This document shows positions 1 through 8,389 of a stretch of 64,000 nt of DNA, one piece after another. This DNA is from Streptomyces cadmiisoli (GTDB lineage: Bacteria; Actinomycetota; Actinomycetes; Streptomycetales; Streptomycetaceae). The translations under genes were made by a program, and so were the position numbers. Numbering within the stretch: position 1 is the first letter of the stretch; the number at the start of each line of letters is the position of its first letter. The notes beneath the pieces were generated by a model. It searched no databases, had not been told where the DNA came from, and saw only the letters and a program-made list of their open reading frames with translations. The DNA lies in contig NZ_CP030073.1 in assembly GCF_003261055.1 (NCBI RefSeq), forward strand, positions 5,456,001 through 5,520,000, given 5' to 3'.

Positions 1-171
1 ACCGACACCGGCTCGGACACCACCGCCCAGGGCGGTGGCGACGAGCTCGCCGAGACCGGTGCCACGCAGACCACCTTCCTGGTGATCGGTGCCGCCACGA
101 TGATCGCCGGCGGTATCGGCTTCCGTGTCCTGCCGCGCCTCGCGGGCGGTCGCGGGGGTGCGGCCGCCTGA
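1..171 (+). CDS. C-terminus of a sortase-anchored surface protein (partial)
   Basis: Only the last 56 codons are in the window; the frame is open from base 1 and stops with TGA at 169-171. The visible part has a Gly/Thr-rich stretch, then LAETGA, a hydrophobic segment ([18 protein letters not shown]) and a short tail with several Arg. This is a classic LAxTG cell-wall sorting signal of the kind cleaved by class E sortases in Streptomyces, so the protein should end up covalently attached to peptidoglycan. The nature of the N-terminal part cannot be seen. Confidence in the sorting signal is high; no specific name is given. Confidence 0.85.
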   Translation, partial: TDTGSDTTAQGGGDELAETGATQTTFLVIGAATMIAGGIGFRVLPRLAGGRGGAAA

Positions 172-213
172 CGCTCGCCGTCGGTGGCCGCCGCCGTACG
201 GAGCGTACGCACG

Positions 214-249
214 GCGAAGGGCCCGGAGCGCTTGCTCCGGGCCCTTCGG
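214..249 (+). terminator. Strong hairpin terminator
   Basis: A 15-16 bp GC-rich inverted repeat (GAAGGGCCCGGAGC / GCTCCGGGCCCTTC) with a 4-nt loop follows the sortase-anchored gene by about 45 bases. It sits between that plus-strand gene and the convergent small minus-strand gene, so it can serve both directions. There is no U-tract, as is common in Streptomyces. Confidence 0.8.
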
Positions 250-302
250 CCTGTTCGTCCTGAGTGACTGTGCGTGTTCGCCCGACCGGGCCGGCCGAGG
301 GA

Positions 303-494
303 TCAGGCGGTCTGGTGCGCCAGCAGCGCCACCGCCGCGATCAGCACCGCGAGCAGTGCGATCAGCGTCATCGGGTTCAGCGCGGCAAGCGGGTTCTCCT
401 GCTGGAGCCGCTCGCGGTTGGCCCGGCACACCGGGCAGCGCCCCTCGCTCACGGGCGCGGCACAGTTCGCGCACACCAGCCGGTCGTACGTCAT
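303..494 (-). CDS. Small zinc-ribbon membrane protein
   Basis: A 63-residue protein. The ATG at 494 is preceded by AGGAGG with good spacing, which decides this start over the upstream ATG at 527. Residues 8-25 hold two CxxC pairs (CANC...CPVC), a small zinc ribbon. Residues 40-60 form one C-terminal transmembrane helix ([20 protein letters not shown]), so the ribbon is expected at the cytoplasmic face of the membrane. It is divergent from ftsE, with about 235 bases between. The same neighbour of ftsE occurs in other streptomycetes as I recall. Function unknown. Confidence 0.75.
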   Translation of the reverse strand: MTYDRLVCANCAAPVSEGRCPVCRANRERLQQENPLAALNPMTLIALLAVLIAAVALLAHQTA

Positions 495-730
495 GCGCTC
501 GCCCTCCTGGCACCGGTACACATTCATCCCTACAACGCCTGCGGGAACGCGAACGTTCCCCCTCCACTGTGCCAGGTTCCTCCGCAAAGGGCGCGGGCGC
601 CGGAGGAGCGGCGGTCGCAGGGTGCGGACAAAACGCACAACCAGCGCGCAACCCGAACCGGTGCCTGCGCCGGGCCGCCCGCTTCGCGTATGGTCACGCA
701 CATCTACCCCCGGCGACGCGTGGTGCATCC

Positions 731-1420
731 GTGATCCGATTCGACAATGTCTCCAAGGTCTACCCCAAGCAGACCCGCCCCGCCCTCAGGGACGTCTCCC
801 TGGAAGTGGAGAAGGGCGAGTTCGTGTTCCTCGTGGGATCCTCCGGCTCCGGAAAGTCGACCTTCCTGCGGCTGGTGCTCCGCGAGGAGCGGTGCAGCCA
901 CGGCCAGGTGCACGTTCTGGGCAAGGACCTCGCGCGCCTCTCCAACTGGAAGGTGCCGCAGATGCGACGCCAGTTGGGGACGGTGTTCCAGGACTTCCGG
1001 CTGCTGCCGAACAAGACGGTCGGCGAGAACGTCGCGTTCGCGCAGGAGGTCATCGGCAAGTCGCGCGGCGAGATCCGCAAGTCCGTTCCGCAGGTGCTCG
1101 ACCTGGTCGGGCTCGGCGGGAAGGAGGACCGGATGCCGGGCGAGCTGTCCGGTGGTGAGCAGCAGCGCGTGGCCATCGCGCGGGCCTTCGTCAACCGGCC
1201 CAAGCTGCTGATCGCCGACGAGCCCACCGGCAACCTCGACCCGCAGACCTCCGTCGGCATCATGAAGCTGCTCGACCGGATCAACCGGACGGGCACCACC
1301 GTGGTGATGGCGACGCACGACCAGAACATCGTGGACCAGATGCGCAAGCGCGTCATCGAGCTGGAGAAGGGCCGCCTCGTGCGCGACCAGGCCCGCGGCG
1401 TCTACGGCTACCAGCACTGA
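731..1420 (+). CDS. ftsE: Cell division ATP-binding protein FtsE
   Basis: A 229-residue ABC ATPase, the normal FtsE length. The GTG at 731 gives [14 protein letters not shown], the usual N-terminus. Walker A is GSSGSGKST (near residue 37), the Q-loop follows at VFQDFRLLP, the signature is [15 protein letters not shown], and Walker B is [12 protein letters not shown], with a switch His in ATHDQ. FtsE pairs with FtsX at the divisome. ATP hydrolysis is thought to be transmitted through FtsX to activate peptidoglycan hydrolases rather than to transport a substrate. ftsX starts 39 bases downstream, so the two genes form an operon. Confidence 0.97.
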   Translation: MIRFDNVSKVYPKQTRPALRDVSLEVEKGEFVFLVGSSGSGKSTFLRLVLREERCSHGQVHVLGKDLARLSNWKVPQMRRQLGTVFQDFRLLPNKTVGENVAFAQEVIGKSRGEIRKSVPQVLDLVGLGGKEDRMPGELSGGEQQRVAIARAFVNRPKLLIADEPTGNLDPQTSVGIMKLLDRINRTGTTVVMATHDQNIVDQMRKRVIELEKGRLVRDQARGVYGYQH

Positions 1421-1459
1421 CCAGCAGCGAGATCCACGGAAAGGCTTGAAGCAGACGCC

Positions 1460-2377
1460 ATGCGCGCCCAGTTCGTTCTGTCGGAGATCGGTGTCGGTCT
1501 CCGCCGCAATCTGACGATGACCTTCGCCGTCATCGTCTCGGTCGCCCTGTCCCTGGCCCTGTTCGGCGGCTCGCTGCTGATGAGCGACCAGGTGAACACG
1601 ATGAAGGGCTACTGGTACGACAAGGTCAACGTCTCGATCTTCCTCTGCAACAAGAGCGACGCCGAGTCCGACCCCAACTGCGCCAAGGGCGCGGTCACCA
1701 AGGAGCAGAAGGACCAGATCCTCACCGACCTCCAGAAGATGTCGGTGGTCGACAACGTGACGACCGAGTCGCAGGACCAGGCGTACAAGCACTACAAGGA
1801 GCAGTTCGGCGACTCCCCGCTGGCCAGCTCCCTCACGCCCGACCAGATGCAGGAGTCGTACCGGATCAAGCTCAAGGACCCGGAGAAGTACCAGGTCATG
1901 GCGACCGCCTTCAACGGGCGGGACGGCGTCCAGTCGGTCCAGGACCAGAAGGGCATCCTGGACAACCTCTTCGGACTGCTGAACGGCATGAACTGGGCGG
2001 CGCGCGCGATCATGGCGCTGATGCTGGTGGTCGCCCTGATGCTGATCGTCAACACGGTGCGCGTGTCGGCGTTCAGCCGCCGGCGGGAGACCGGGATCAT
2101 GCGCCTGGTCGGCGCCTCCGGCTTCTACATCCAGGCCCCGTTCATCATGGAGGCCGCGGTCGCCGGACTCATCGGCGGTGGTGTCGCCTGCGCGTTCCTG
2201 GTGATCGCGCGGTACTTCATCATCGATCACGGTCTGGCGCTGTCCGAGAAGCTGAACCTGATCAACTTCATCGGCTGGGACGCCGTTCTGACGAAGCTCC
2301 CGCTGATCCTCGCGACCAGCCTGCTGATGCCCGCGTTGGCCGCGTTCTTCGCGCTGCGCAAGTACCTGAAGGTGTGA
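1460..2377 (+). CDS. ftsX: Cell division membrane protein FtsX
   Basis: A 305-residue permease-like protein. Topology matches FtsX: a cytoplasmic N-terminus (MRAQFVLSEIGVGLRRNL), a first TM helix at about 22-44, a large extracellular domain at about 45-180, then three TM helices near 185, 232 and 280. The extracellular loop has the NVSIFLCNKSDAES...PNCAKGAV stretch, with a Cys pair as in actinobacterial FtsX. It is the partner of FtsE just upstream and would couple cytoplasmic ATP hydrolysis to cell-wall hydrolase control. A strong hairpin follows ten bases after the stop. Confidence 0.97.
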   Translation: MRAQFVLSEIGVGLRRNLTMTFAVIVSVALSLALFGGSLLMSDQVNTMKGYWYDKVNVSIFLCNKSDAESDPNCAKGAVTKEQKDQILTDLQKMSVVDNVTTESQDQAYKHYKEQFGDSPLASSLTPDQMQESYRIKLKDPEKYQVMATAFNGRDGVQSVQDQKGILDNLFGLLNGMNWAARAIMALMLVVALMLIVNTVRVSAFSRRRETGIMRLVGASGFYIQAPFIMEAAVAGLIGGGVACAFLVIARYFIIDHGLALSEKLNLINFIGWDAVLTKLPLILATSLLMPALAAFFALRKYLKV

Positions 2378-2387
2378 CGCATGCCAA

Positions 2388-2421
2388 GAGGGCCGTACGG
2401 TCAACCGCCCGTACGGCCCTC
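2388..2421 (+). terminator. Terminator after ftsEX
   Basis: A perfect 13-bp inverted repeat (GAGGGCCGTACGG / CCGTACGGCCCTC) with an 8-nt loop, directly between ftsX and the S41 protease gene. It separates the ftsEX operon from the next gene. Confidence 0.85.
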
Positions 2422-2444
2422 GGCGTTGTCCTAGACTCACCGGC

Positions 2445-3608
2445 ATGTCAGGCCCCGACCCGTTCTGTCAGCCCCGCCGCGTCCGCCGCGGGGCCGCCCT
2501 GACATTGGTGTTCGCCGGCGTGCTCGCGGCCGGTGCCGCGACCGGATCCCTGCCGACGTCGGACCGCGGGCCCGAGCCGGGCGCCACCCGTACCGCCGCC
2601 TCCGCCGCCCGCCCCGACGAGGTCGCGGCGGCCGCCGCCGAGGCCGCGGCCGAGGGAAAGTCGCCCATGGAGGCGGCCGAGCGCGCGGTCAGCCGCAGCG
2701 GGGACCGCTGGGACGCCGTCTACTCCGAGGGCGAGTACGAGGAGTTCGAGGAGTCGCTCGACGGCGAGTACACCGGCGTCGGCCTGTCGGCCAGGCGCGG
2801 GAGGGACGGCCGTATCCAGGTGGCCGAGGTGGCCCCCGGCTCGCCCGCCGCCGCGGCCGGGATCCGCGCGGGCGACCGGCTGCGCAGCGTCGACGGCGAG
2901 CGGACCGACGGGCGCCCGGTCACCGAGGTCGTCTCCGTACTGCGCGGCGACGCCACGGACGCGGCGGCCGGCTCCACCGTCCGTCTCGGCCTGGAACGCG
3001 GCACACGCGCGTGGACCCGGACCCTGCTCCGGGCGCGCATCGCCACCGACTCCGTGTCGGTCCGGAGGCTCTCCGCGGGTGTCACCGCCATCAAGATCGC
3101 CGCTTTCACCAAGGGCACCGGCGACACCGTCCGCACCGCGGTACGGCGGGCCCCGGCGGCCGCCGGGATCATCCTCGACCTGCGCGGCAACTCCGGCGGC
3201 CTGGTCACCGAGGCCGTCACCGCCGCCTCCGCCTTCCTCGACGGCGGCCTCGTCGCCACCTACGACATCGACGGCGAGCAGCGGGCCCTGCACGCCGAGG
3301 CCGCGGGCGACACCACCCGACCCCTGGTCGCGCTCGTCGACGGCGGCACGATGAGCGCGGCCGAGCTGCTCACCGGCGCCCTTCAGGACCGCGGCCGCGC
3401 GGTCGTCGTGGGCTCCCGCACCTTCGGCAAGGGCTCGGTCCAGATGCCGAGCCGGCTGCCCGACGGATCCGTGGCCGAGCTGACCGTCGGGCACTACCGC
3501 ACCCCCGCCGGGCGCAGCGTCGACGGCCGTGGCATCACCCCCGACCTGGAGGCCGACCGCAACGCGCTGCGGCGGGCGGAGTCCGTCCTGGCCGGCCTCG
3601 GGCAGTAG
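2445..3608 (+). CDS. S41 family carboxy-terminal processing peptidase
   Basis: A 387-residue exported serine protease. The basic N-terminus and a hydrophobic segment (about 14-37) look like a signal or membrane anchor. A PDZ domain spans about 105-185 ([11 protein letters not shown] to the [10 protein letters not shown] region) and the S41 catalytic core about 210-380. The core shows [10 protein letters not shown], the nucleophile Ser in GGTMSAAE and the general-base Lys in TFGKGSVQ. Proteins of this family trim C-termini of envelope proteins outside the membrane. The gene lies between ftsEX and smpB, as in other streptomycetes. The natural substrate cannot be inferred. Confidence 0.92.
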   Translation: MSGPDPFCQPRRVRRGAALTLVFAGVLAAGAATGSLPTSDRGPEPGATRTAASAARPDEVAAAAAEAAAEGKSPMEAAERAVSRSGDRWDAVYSEGEYEEFEESLDGEYTGVGLSARRGRDGRIQVAEVAPGSPAAAAGIRAGDRLRSVDGERTDGRPVTEVVSVLRGDATDAAAGSTVRLGLERGTRAWTRTLLRARIATDSVSVRRLSAGVTAIKIAAFTKGTGDTVRTAVRRAPAAAGIILDLRGNSGGLVTEAVTAASAFLDGGLVATYDIDGEQRALHAEAAGDTTRPLVALVDGGTMSAAELLTGALQDRGRAVVVGSRTFGKGSVQMPSRLPDGSVAELTVGHYRTPAGRSVDGRGITPDLEADRNALRRAESVLAGLGQ

Positions 3609-3670
3609 CCCGCGCGTGCGGTAATCGACTTCCCCCGCACCCCCTCCGTAGTGCGAAAATGGTCGGCACT

Positions 3671-4150
3671 ATGGCTAAGGAAAAAGGGCGCAAACTGATC
3701 GCGCAGAACAAGAAGGCCCGGCACGACTACCTCATCCTCGACACCTACGAGGCCGGACTCGTCCTCACCGGGACCGAGGTGAAGTCGCTGCGCCAGGGCC
3801 GCGCCTCCCTGGTCGACGGCTTCGTTCACCTGGACGCGCACGAGGCGTGGCTGCACAACGTGCACGTGCCGGAGTACAGCCAGGGCACCTGGACCAACCA
3901 CAGCGCCCGGCGCAAGCGGAAGCTGCTGCTGCACCGCGCGGAGATCGACAAGCTGGAGTCGAAGTCGGGGGAGACGGGGCACACCATCGTGCCGCTCGCC
4001 CTCTACTTCAAGGACGGCCGCGCCAAGGTGGAGATCGCGCTGGCCAAGGGCAAGAAGGAGTACGACAAGCGGCAGACGCTCCGGGAGAAGCAGGACCGGC
4101 GCGAGGCCGACCGGGCCATGTCGGCGGTACGGCGGCGGCAGCGGGCGTGA
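3671..4150 (+). CDS. smpB: SsrA-binding protein SmpB
   Basis: A 159-residue protein beginning [20 protein letters not shown]. It contains the SmpB hallmarks [14 protein letters not shown], a central OB-fold and the basic C-terminal tail ([21 protein letters not shown]) that mimics the mRNA and anticodon in the ribosome. SmpB binds tmRNA and delivers it to stalled ribosomes for trans-translation. The start at 3671 is preferred from the family N-terminus; an in-frame ATG at 3659 is possible, and neither has a clear ribosome-binding site. The tmRNA gene follows 98 bases downstream, so both parts of the rescue system sit together. Confidence 0.95.
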   Translation: MAKEKGRKLIAQNKKARHDYLILDTYEAGLVLTGTEVKSLRQGRASLVDGFVHLDAHEAWLHNVHVPEYSQGTWTNHSARRKRKLLLHRAEIDKLESKSGETGHTIVPLALYFKDGRAKVEIALAKGKKEYDKRQTLREKQDRREADRAMSAVRRRQRA

Positions 4151-4172
4151 CCCCGGGGCCACCGGGAATACG

Positions 4173-4203
4173 CTGGCACGTGGCCCCGTTGCTCACGTAC
4201 GAT
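4173..4203 (+). promoter_or_regulatory. Possible ssrA promoter
   Basis: TACGAT at 4198-4203 resembles a HrdB -10 hexamer, with a weak -35 (CTGGCA, 4173-4178) and a long 19-base spacer. A small hairpin (GCACCC/GGGTGC, 4211-4228) lies in the presumed leader before the mature tmRNA 5' end. This is inference from position and sequence only. Confidence 0.35.
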
Positions 4204-4248
4204 GGGTCCTGCACCCCACAGCGGGTGCGGGTTTTGAAAAATCAACAT

Positions 4249-4617
4249 GGGGATGATCGGTTTCGACAGCGGATGTCGAAGCAGGGGAAGCGTGTCGAGG
4301 AAGCGGCCATGATCTCGTAAACCACAGGCCGAAAAAAATAATCGCCGAAACCAAGCGCGATTCCTTCGCCCTCGCTGCCTAAGTAGCGACTTGCGAAGTG
4401 TCAGCCCGGGGCTGTTCCCGACCCGGATCCTGGCATCAGCTAGGGGACTAAACCTTGATCCCGGTCACGGGGTGAAGAGGGAAACCAAACAGTGACTGGG
4501 CCCGTCGGAGACTTGTTCGCGTGATCTCCGGGGCCAAGAAAAGCGCAGCGGACTGCACACGGAGAAGCCCTGATTCCGCACCGTTGGACGCGGGTTCGAT
4601 TCCCGCCATCTCCACGA
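4249..4617 (+). ncRNA. ssrA: tmRNA (SsrA)
   Basis: The 5' end GGGGATGATCGGTTTCGACA is the standard actinobacterial tmRNA start. The 3' end has the T-arm GGTTCGATTCCCGCC, and CATCTCC pairs with 5' GGGGATG to close the acceptor stem. The genome reads CGA, not CCA, after the discriminator, so CCA must be added post-transcriptionally. The mRNA-like part resumes at GCC (4344) and encodes AETKRDSFALAA, with TAA at 4380-4382 and a second in-phase-shifted TAG right behind. The last residues ALAA are the ClpXP/ClpAP-type degron. The tag has only 12 residues; the S. coelicolor tag, as I recall, has a longer middle. Confidence 0.96.
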
Positions 4618-4653
4618 TCGGGAGGTCCCCGGACCTCCTCACCCATGTGGGCG

Positions 4654-4686
4654 AAGGCCCCGCCACTTCGGTGGCGGGGCCTTTGT
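4654..4686 (+). terminator. Terminator downstream of ssrA
   Basis: A perfect 13-bp stem (AAGGCCCCGCCAC / GTGGCGGGGCCTT) with a TTCG loop, followed by TTGT. A smaller GGAGGTCC/GGACCTCC hairpin lies at 4621-4638. It ends the tmRNA transcript and faces the minus-strand gene ending at 4730. Confidence 0.88.
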
Positions 4687-4729
4687 CATGGGGCGTCATG
4701 AGGCGTCACAGGGGGACACCGGGCCGCCG

Positions 4730-5803
4730 TCAGGAACGGTCGGGCAGCGCCGCCAGCCGTTCCATCACGGGCCCGAGCATGCGCCTGACCAGACGGCCCG
4801 GCGTCACGACGCTCGGAAGGCGCAGCGACGTCGGATCGAACCGTATGAAGGAAGCGTCCCAGCGCGGCGAGAAGACGATCAGACCCTTCAGCGCGAAGTC
4901 CCAGCGCAGCCGCTTCCGGCCGCCGTTCAGCCACACCTCCCAGCGGGGCCGCACGGGCCTGGCCGGCGAAGGGAAGTCCGGCAGCTCGGGCAGCGGCGGC
5001 CAGTGACCGGTGTCCGGTGCCCCCGGCTCGCTCCGGGACCGCCGCGCGTATTCCTCCTTGACGGCCGCCCGGAAGCGGTCGTAGGCGGCGGGATCGCAGT
5101 AGGTCAGCAACACCAGTCGTTCGGGCGGCAGCAGGCGCACCGCCTCGGTGAACTCCCACACCGTCCCTGGGCCCGGCCCCGCTGACAGCAGCACCACGTA
5201 CGCCCCGCCGATCAGTCCGCTCACGGTGTCCTTCCAGTCGTCGAGCGGCAGGTAGGCGCGTTCCGCGCCGGGCAGCGGAAGCGGCTCTCCCGGCATGCCG
5301 ATCGCGATGACCCGGCCCAGCTTCCGGAATCGCCGGACCAGGGCCTCCTCGTGCGTCAGCCCCGAGACCAGGAAGAAGTACTCGTTGCCTCCGCCGCCCG
5401 TCACGTCGTCGGGCAGCCGGGCCATGTCCTCGTCCTGGGAGAACGGCCGCAGGTACAGCACGTACCGGGTGCCCGTCAGTTGACCGAAGCCCTCGACGAG
5501 GTCCGCGGTGTCCCGCTTGCCGCGCACCACGAGCCCGCGGCCCGCCCCGAAGACGAAGGCCGCCGCGTACAGCAGGGCGAAGCTGCCCAGCAGCGCCAGC
5601 CACCACCAGGGCTGGGTGAGCCCGTCCGGCAGCCGGTCGGCGTTGAACACGGCCCGGAAGATCACGAGGGCCGCCACGCCCAGCGCCGACCCCAGCAGCC
5701 GCAGGGCCCAGCCGGTGACGAGCAGTGTCCGTCCTCTGGTCCGGCTCTGCGCACCACGCGGGGACAGCTCCCGGTCCCTCAAGAAGTACGGATTCCCGTT
5801 CAT
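4730..5803 (-). CDS. Two-TM membrane protein with VLYLRPF motif, third gene of a putative conflict cassette
   Basis: A 357-residue protein of unknown function. Residues about 24-52 and 65-92 form two TM helices, followed by a large cytoplasmic domain. That domain begins with TGTRYVLYLRPFSQDED and continues with alternating beta strands and helices: VIAIGMPGE, YVVLLSAGPGPGTVWEFTEAV and LVLLTYCDPAAYDRF. This Rossmann-like pattern resembles TIR/SLOG-type sensor or effector domains, including a Gly-rich turn before a Glu. It lies downstream of a SLOG-like gene and a RipA/SLATT-like gene on the same strand. The neighbourhood suggests nucleotide-signal-linked membrane activity, but that is inference; no catalytic residue set is certain. 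Confidence 0.75.
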   Translation of the reverse strand: MNGNPYFLRDRELSPRGAQSRTRGRTLLVTGWALRLLGSALGVAALVIFRAVFNADRLPDGLTQPWWWLALLGSFALLYAAAFVFGAGRGLVVRGKRDTADLVEGFGQLTGTRYVLYLRPFSQDEDMARLPDDVTGGGGNEYFFLVSGLTHEEALVRRFRKLGRVIAIGMPGEPLPLPGAERAYLPLDDWKDTVSGLIGGAYVVLLSAGPGPGTVWEFTEAVRLLPPERLVLLTYCDPAAYDRFRAAVKEEYARRSRSEPGAPDTGHWPPLPELPDFPSPARPVRPRWEVWLNGGRKRLRWDFALKGLIVFSPRWDASFIRFDPTSLRLPSVVTPGRLVRRMLGPVMERLAALPDRS

Positions 5804-5931
5804 TCCGGTGCCCCCCGAGGTCTCGCCCGCTGCGCTGTGCGGTCCGAGAGTAGGAGGTCACCGTCCGCCGTGGGCGCGCTCCCGGGACTCTCCTCATTTC
5901 CTCCCGGAGAAGCCCTTCGGCGGACGCAGGA

Positions 5932-6429
5932 TCAGGCGCCGGACCTGGACGCACCCGGAGGCCATACGACATCGACGGTCAGGCCGGCCGTACGGGCCGT
6001 GGCCACGGTGTCCGCCGTGCCGCCCCCGCGACCGGTGGGCGCACTGCCGTCCCACACGGCCAGCAGCCGGTCCGCGCCCTCGATCAGCCGGAGGTTGGCC
6101 TCCTCGTACGCCTCGCGTCCCGCGTGTTCGTACGGCATGACCACCACCTCGTCCGCGGCCTCCCGCAGGGTGTCGAAACGGATGAGGTCCTCGGGGCGGA
6201 CCACCGCTTCCCGGTAGTCCGCGGAGGGGATGATCGCCGACAGGCGGCCGCCGAGCGACAGGACCACCTCGGCGAAGAGGGTGTCGGCTCCGCGGGCCAG
6301 GCACGTGCGGCCCACGAGCGAGTCGTCGCGCAGGTCGGCCAACAGCTCACGCAGGGCCGTGCGCACGGGCTCGGCGGCCTCGGCTGCCAGGTCCATATGA
6401 CCGGTGACGGCGACCGTGACCACGCTCAT
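5932..6429 (-). CDS. SLOG-like nucleotide-sensor protein
   Basis: A 165-residue soluble Rossmann-fold protein. It opens with VTVAVTGHMDL, then has LARGADTLFAEVVL, LSAIIPSADYREAV, a helix-rich middle and LLAVWDGSAP followed by GGTADTVATAR and VVWPPGASR. The order GH...RGAD...IIP..Y...D.LLAVWDG...GGTADTV fits the SLOG superfamily (relatives of LOG/DprA/YpsA) proposed to bind or process nucleotide ligands in conflict systems. GAAGAGGGGA precedes the ATG at 6429. Neighbours are a RipA/SLATT-like membrane protein upstream and a VLYLRPF membrane protein downstream. Family assignment is from pattern recognition, not a search. Confidence 0.75.
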   Translation of the reverse strand: MSVVTVAVTGHMDLAAEAAEPVRTALRELLADLRDDSLVGRTCLARGADTLFAEVVLSLGGRLSAIIPSADYREAVVRPEDLIRFDTLREAADEVVVMPYEHAGREAYEEANLRLIEGADRLLAVWDGSAPTGRGGGTADTVATARTAGLTVDVVWPPGASRSGA

Positions 6430-6550
6430 TCCCCTCTTCGGCCTCGGGCGTTGTGCCCGTCACTGTAACCGGTGACATGAGCGGGCCGACCGGCCGGTAC
6501 GGGGCGACGGCGCAGGGCGCAGCCGTGGTCCTCACACTGGTCGGGTCCTC

Positions 6551-7063
6551 TCAGAGCGCCGTACCGAAGAAGCCCAGCACATAGGCTCCGCCGAACAGGA
6601 GCGGGATCCAGCGCTCGACCCGGTTCAGGGGCAGATAGACCCGCCAGTCACGGCCCTCGCCGAGCGCGTGCCACTCGGCGGCCACGAAGGTGCGGGCCGG
6701 CAACCGCCTCTCCAGCGCTCCGATCACCGCGAACTTCCCCTTGTCCAGCTGGTGGTAGGAGCGGACGGTGAACCACCAGGTGGCGCACATGCCCAGCAGG
6801 ACCAGCAGCGCCGCGAGGCCCAGGACGAGGGGCACGCTGCCCCGTGGCCGCTGCGAGAACCAGGCGCCGAGGAAGGCGAGCAGAGCGGTGTGCAGCGTCA
6901 GGAAGAAGGTGTTGGCGAGATTGCGCCGGGCGCTGACCCGGTCGGCCATCTCCACGCACAGCTTGTACTGCTCGAAGACCGCGGCGTGATAGGCGGCAGC
7001 GGGGTCCCGGTATCCGTCGGCGCCGATGTCCTCGTTCCACAACGCATCGTCGATCTCGGCCAT
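6551..7063 (-). CDS. RipA/SLATT-like small membrane protein
   Basis: A 170-residue protein. The ATG at 7063 has CAGGGGG seven bases ahead and is preferred to an upstream start at 7111. It begins MAEIDDALWNEDIGADGYRD and has a cytoplasmic helix (AVFEQYKLCVEMADRVSARR), two closely spaced TM helices (about 48-66 and 73-93), an amphipathic middle and a last hydrophobic segment (WIPLLFGGAYVLGFFG). This arrangement matches RipA-family octameric membrane proteins and the SLATT group, which pair with SLOG sensors and are thought to form pores or membrane effectors. It is the first gene of the three-gene minus-strand set behind ssrA. Confidence 0.72.
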   Translation of the reverse strand: MAEIDDALWNEDIGADGYRDPAAAYHAAVFEQYKLCVEMADRVSARRNLANTFFLTLHTALLAFLGAWFSQRPRGSVPLVLGLAALLVLLGMCATWWFTVRSYHQLDKGKFAVIGALERRLPARTFVAAEWHALGEGRDWRVYLPLNRVERWIPLLFGGAYVLGFFGTAL

Positions 7064-7251
7064 GCGGCAGCCCCCTGTGGTTCTCGCCGTCGTCGGACCT
7101 TCCGAGAACATACGCGCGTCGGCGACCGCGGGAGCCCCGGAAGGCTCTTGTGGTCATGGTGCGCCGCATGGTGAGCACCCATGAACGGAGTTCGGGAAGT
7201 GGGTTGCGGCTCTATGTCGACGGTTGGTTCACGGTTCTACGGTCCGTCCTC

Positions 7252-8232
7252 ATGACACAGACCGGATCCGTACGTCGCATCACTGTCCTGGCGGCTTTCC
7301 TGGTCGCCCTGGTCGCTTCCCTGCTCACCCCGGGCAGAGCCGCTGCCGCTTCCCTTCAGGAGGTCACCGGGTTCGGGACCAATCCCGGGGCGCTGAAGAT
7401 GTTCCGGTACGTGCCCGACGGGCTTCCCGCCGGGCGGCCCGTGGTCGTGGTGCTGCACGGGTGCACGCAGAACGCCGCGGGGTACGGCGGCGGCAGCGGC
7501 TGGCTCCAGCTCGCCGACCGGTGGGGTTTCTCCGTGGTGCTGCCGCAGCAGCAGAGCGCCAACAACGCCACCTCCTGCTTCAACTGGTTCCAGAGCGGCG
7601 ACACCGCGCGCGGCCAGGGCGAGGCCGCGTCGATCGCGCAGATGACCGACCGGCAGCTCGCCGACGTCTCGGGCGATCCCGCGCGGGTGTACGTGACGGG
7701 GTTGTCCGCGGGCGGCGCGATGACCGCCGTGATGATGGCGGCGTACCCGGAGCGGTTCGCCGCCGGCGGGGTGGTCGCCGGGCTGCCCTACGGGTGCGCG
7801 CAGGCCGCCGGGTCGCCGTACGTGTGCATGTACGTCGGTGCCACGCAGAGTCCGCAGCAGTGGGGCGACCGGGTGCGCGCCGCACGGCCCGGGTACGCCG
7901 GTCCCTGGCCGACCCTCGCCGTCGTCCACGGCACGGCCGACTACACGGTCCGGCCCGTCAACATGACCGATCTGACCGAGCAGTGGACCGATGTGCACGG
8001 CGCCGACGGGACGGCCGATGTCAGCGACACGGTCGCCGGCCACCCGCACCAGGTCTTCCGGGATCCGGCCGGGCGCGCGGTGGTGGAGACGTACAGCGTG
8101 ACGGGGATGGGGCACGGGCAGCCCGTCGATCCCGGCAGCGGGGCCGAACAGTGCGGCACGGCGGGTGCCTACGCCCTCGACGTGAACCTGTGCGCCGCGT
8201 ACCGGCTCGGGCGGGGGTGGGGTCTCGGCTGA
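7252..8232 (+). CDS. Secreted PHB-depolymerase-family esterase
   Basis: A 326-residue exported alpha/beta hydrolase. The ATG at 7252 gives a signal peptide (RRITVLAAFLVALVASLL, then an AAAA-type cleavage site). The mature enzyme has the oxyanion-region VVLHGCTQN, the nucleophile elbow GLSAGG, the acid residue in HGTADYTV and the catalytic His in MGHGQ. These are features of the LpqC/CE1-like group that includes short-chain PHA depolymerases and acetylxylan or feruloyl esterases. Cys residues (CTQN, CFNW, YGC, YVC, EQC, NLC) suggest disulfides. The exact substrate cannot be told. It is divergent from the RipA-like gene with a 188-base gap. Confidence 0.85.
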   Translation: MTQTGSVRRITVLAAFLVALVASLLTPGRAAAASLQEVTGFGTNPGALKMFRYVPDGLPAGRPVVVVLHGCTQNAAGYGGGSGWLQLADRWGFSVVLPQQQSANNATSCFNWFQSGDTARGQGEAASIAQMTDRQLADVSGDPARVYVTGLSAGGAMTAVMMAAYPERFAAGGVVAGLPYGCAQAAGSPYVCMYVGATQSPQQWGDRVRAARPGYAGPWPTLAVVHGTADYTVRPVNMTDLTEQWTDVHGADGTADVSDTVAGHPHQVFRDPAGRAVVETYSVTGMGHGQPVDPGSGAEQCGTAGAYALDVNLCAAYRLGRGWGLG

Positions 8233-8233
8233 G

Positions 8234-8301
8234 CCGGTGGCCGGTGGCCGGTGGCCGGTGGCTGGTGGCTGGTGGCCGGTGGCCGGTGGCCGGTGGTCGG
8301 T
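8234..8301. repeat. Heptanucleotide tandem repeat
   Basis: About ten near-perfect copies of CCGGTGG (with CTGGTGG variants) directly after the esterase stop. A 7-base period is not a multiple of three, so this is not coding. It lies between two convergent genes. The regular GG pairs could permit weak two-tetrad G-quadruplexes. Confidence 0.9.
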
Positions 8302-8389
8302 GAGCGTGGGGTGGTGGGTGGTGGTCGTGCCTCTCGGGCGTCGGCGCCGCGTCCGCCTTCCGGCCATCACGCCGTCGTCCCGGCGGCGG

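Noticed and set aside
4249..7063. A prophage or integrative element inserted at ssrA
   Set aside because: There is no integrase and no second copy of the ssrA 3' end in the window. The cassette may still be acquired, but not by a visible integrative element.
8232..8389. Possible small gene in the VAGGRWP-like repeat
   Set aside because: The 7-base period shifts frame at each unit; there is no start signal.
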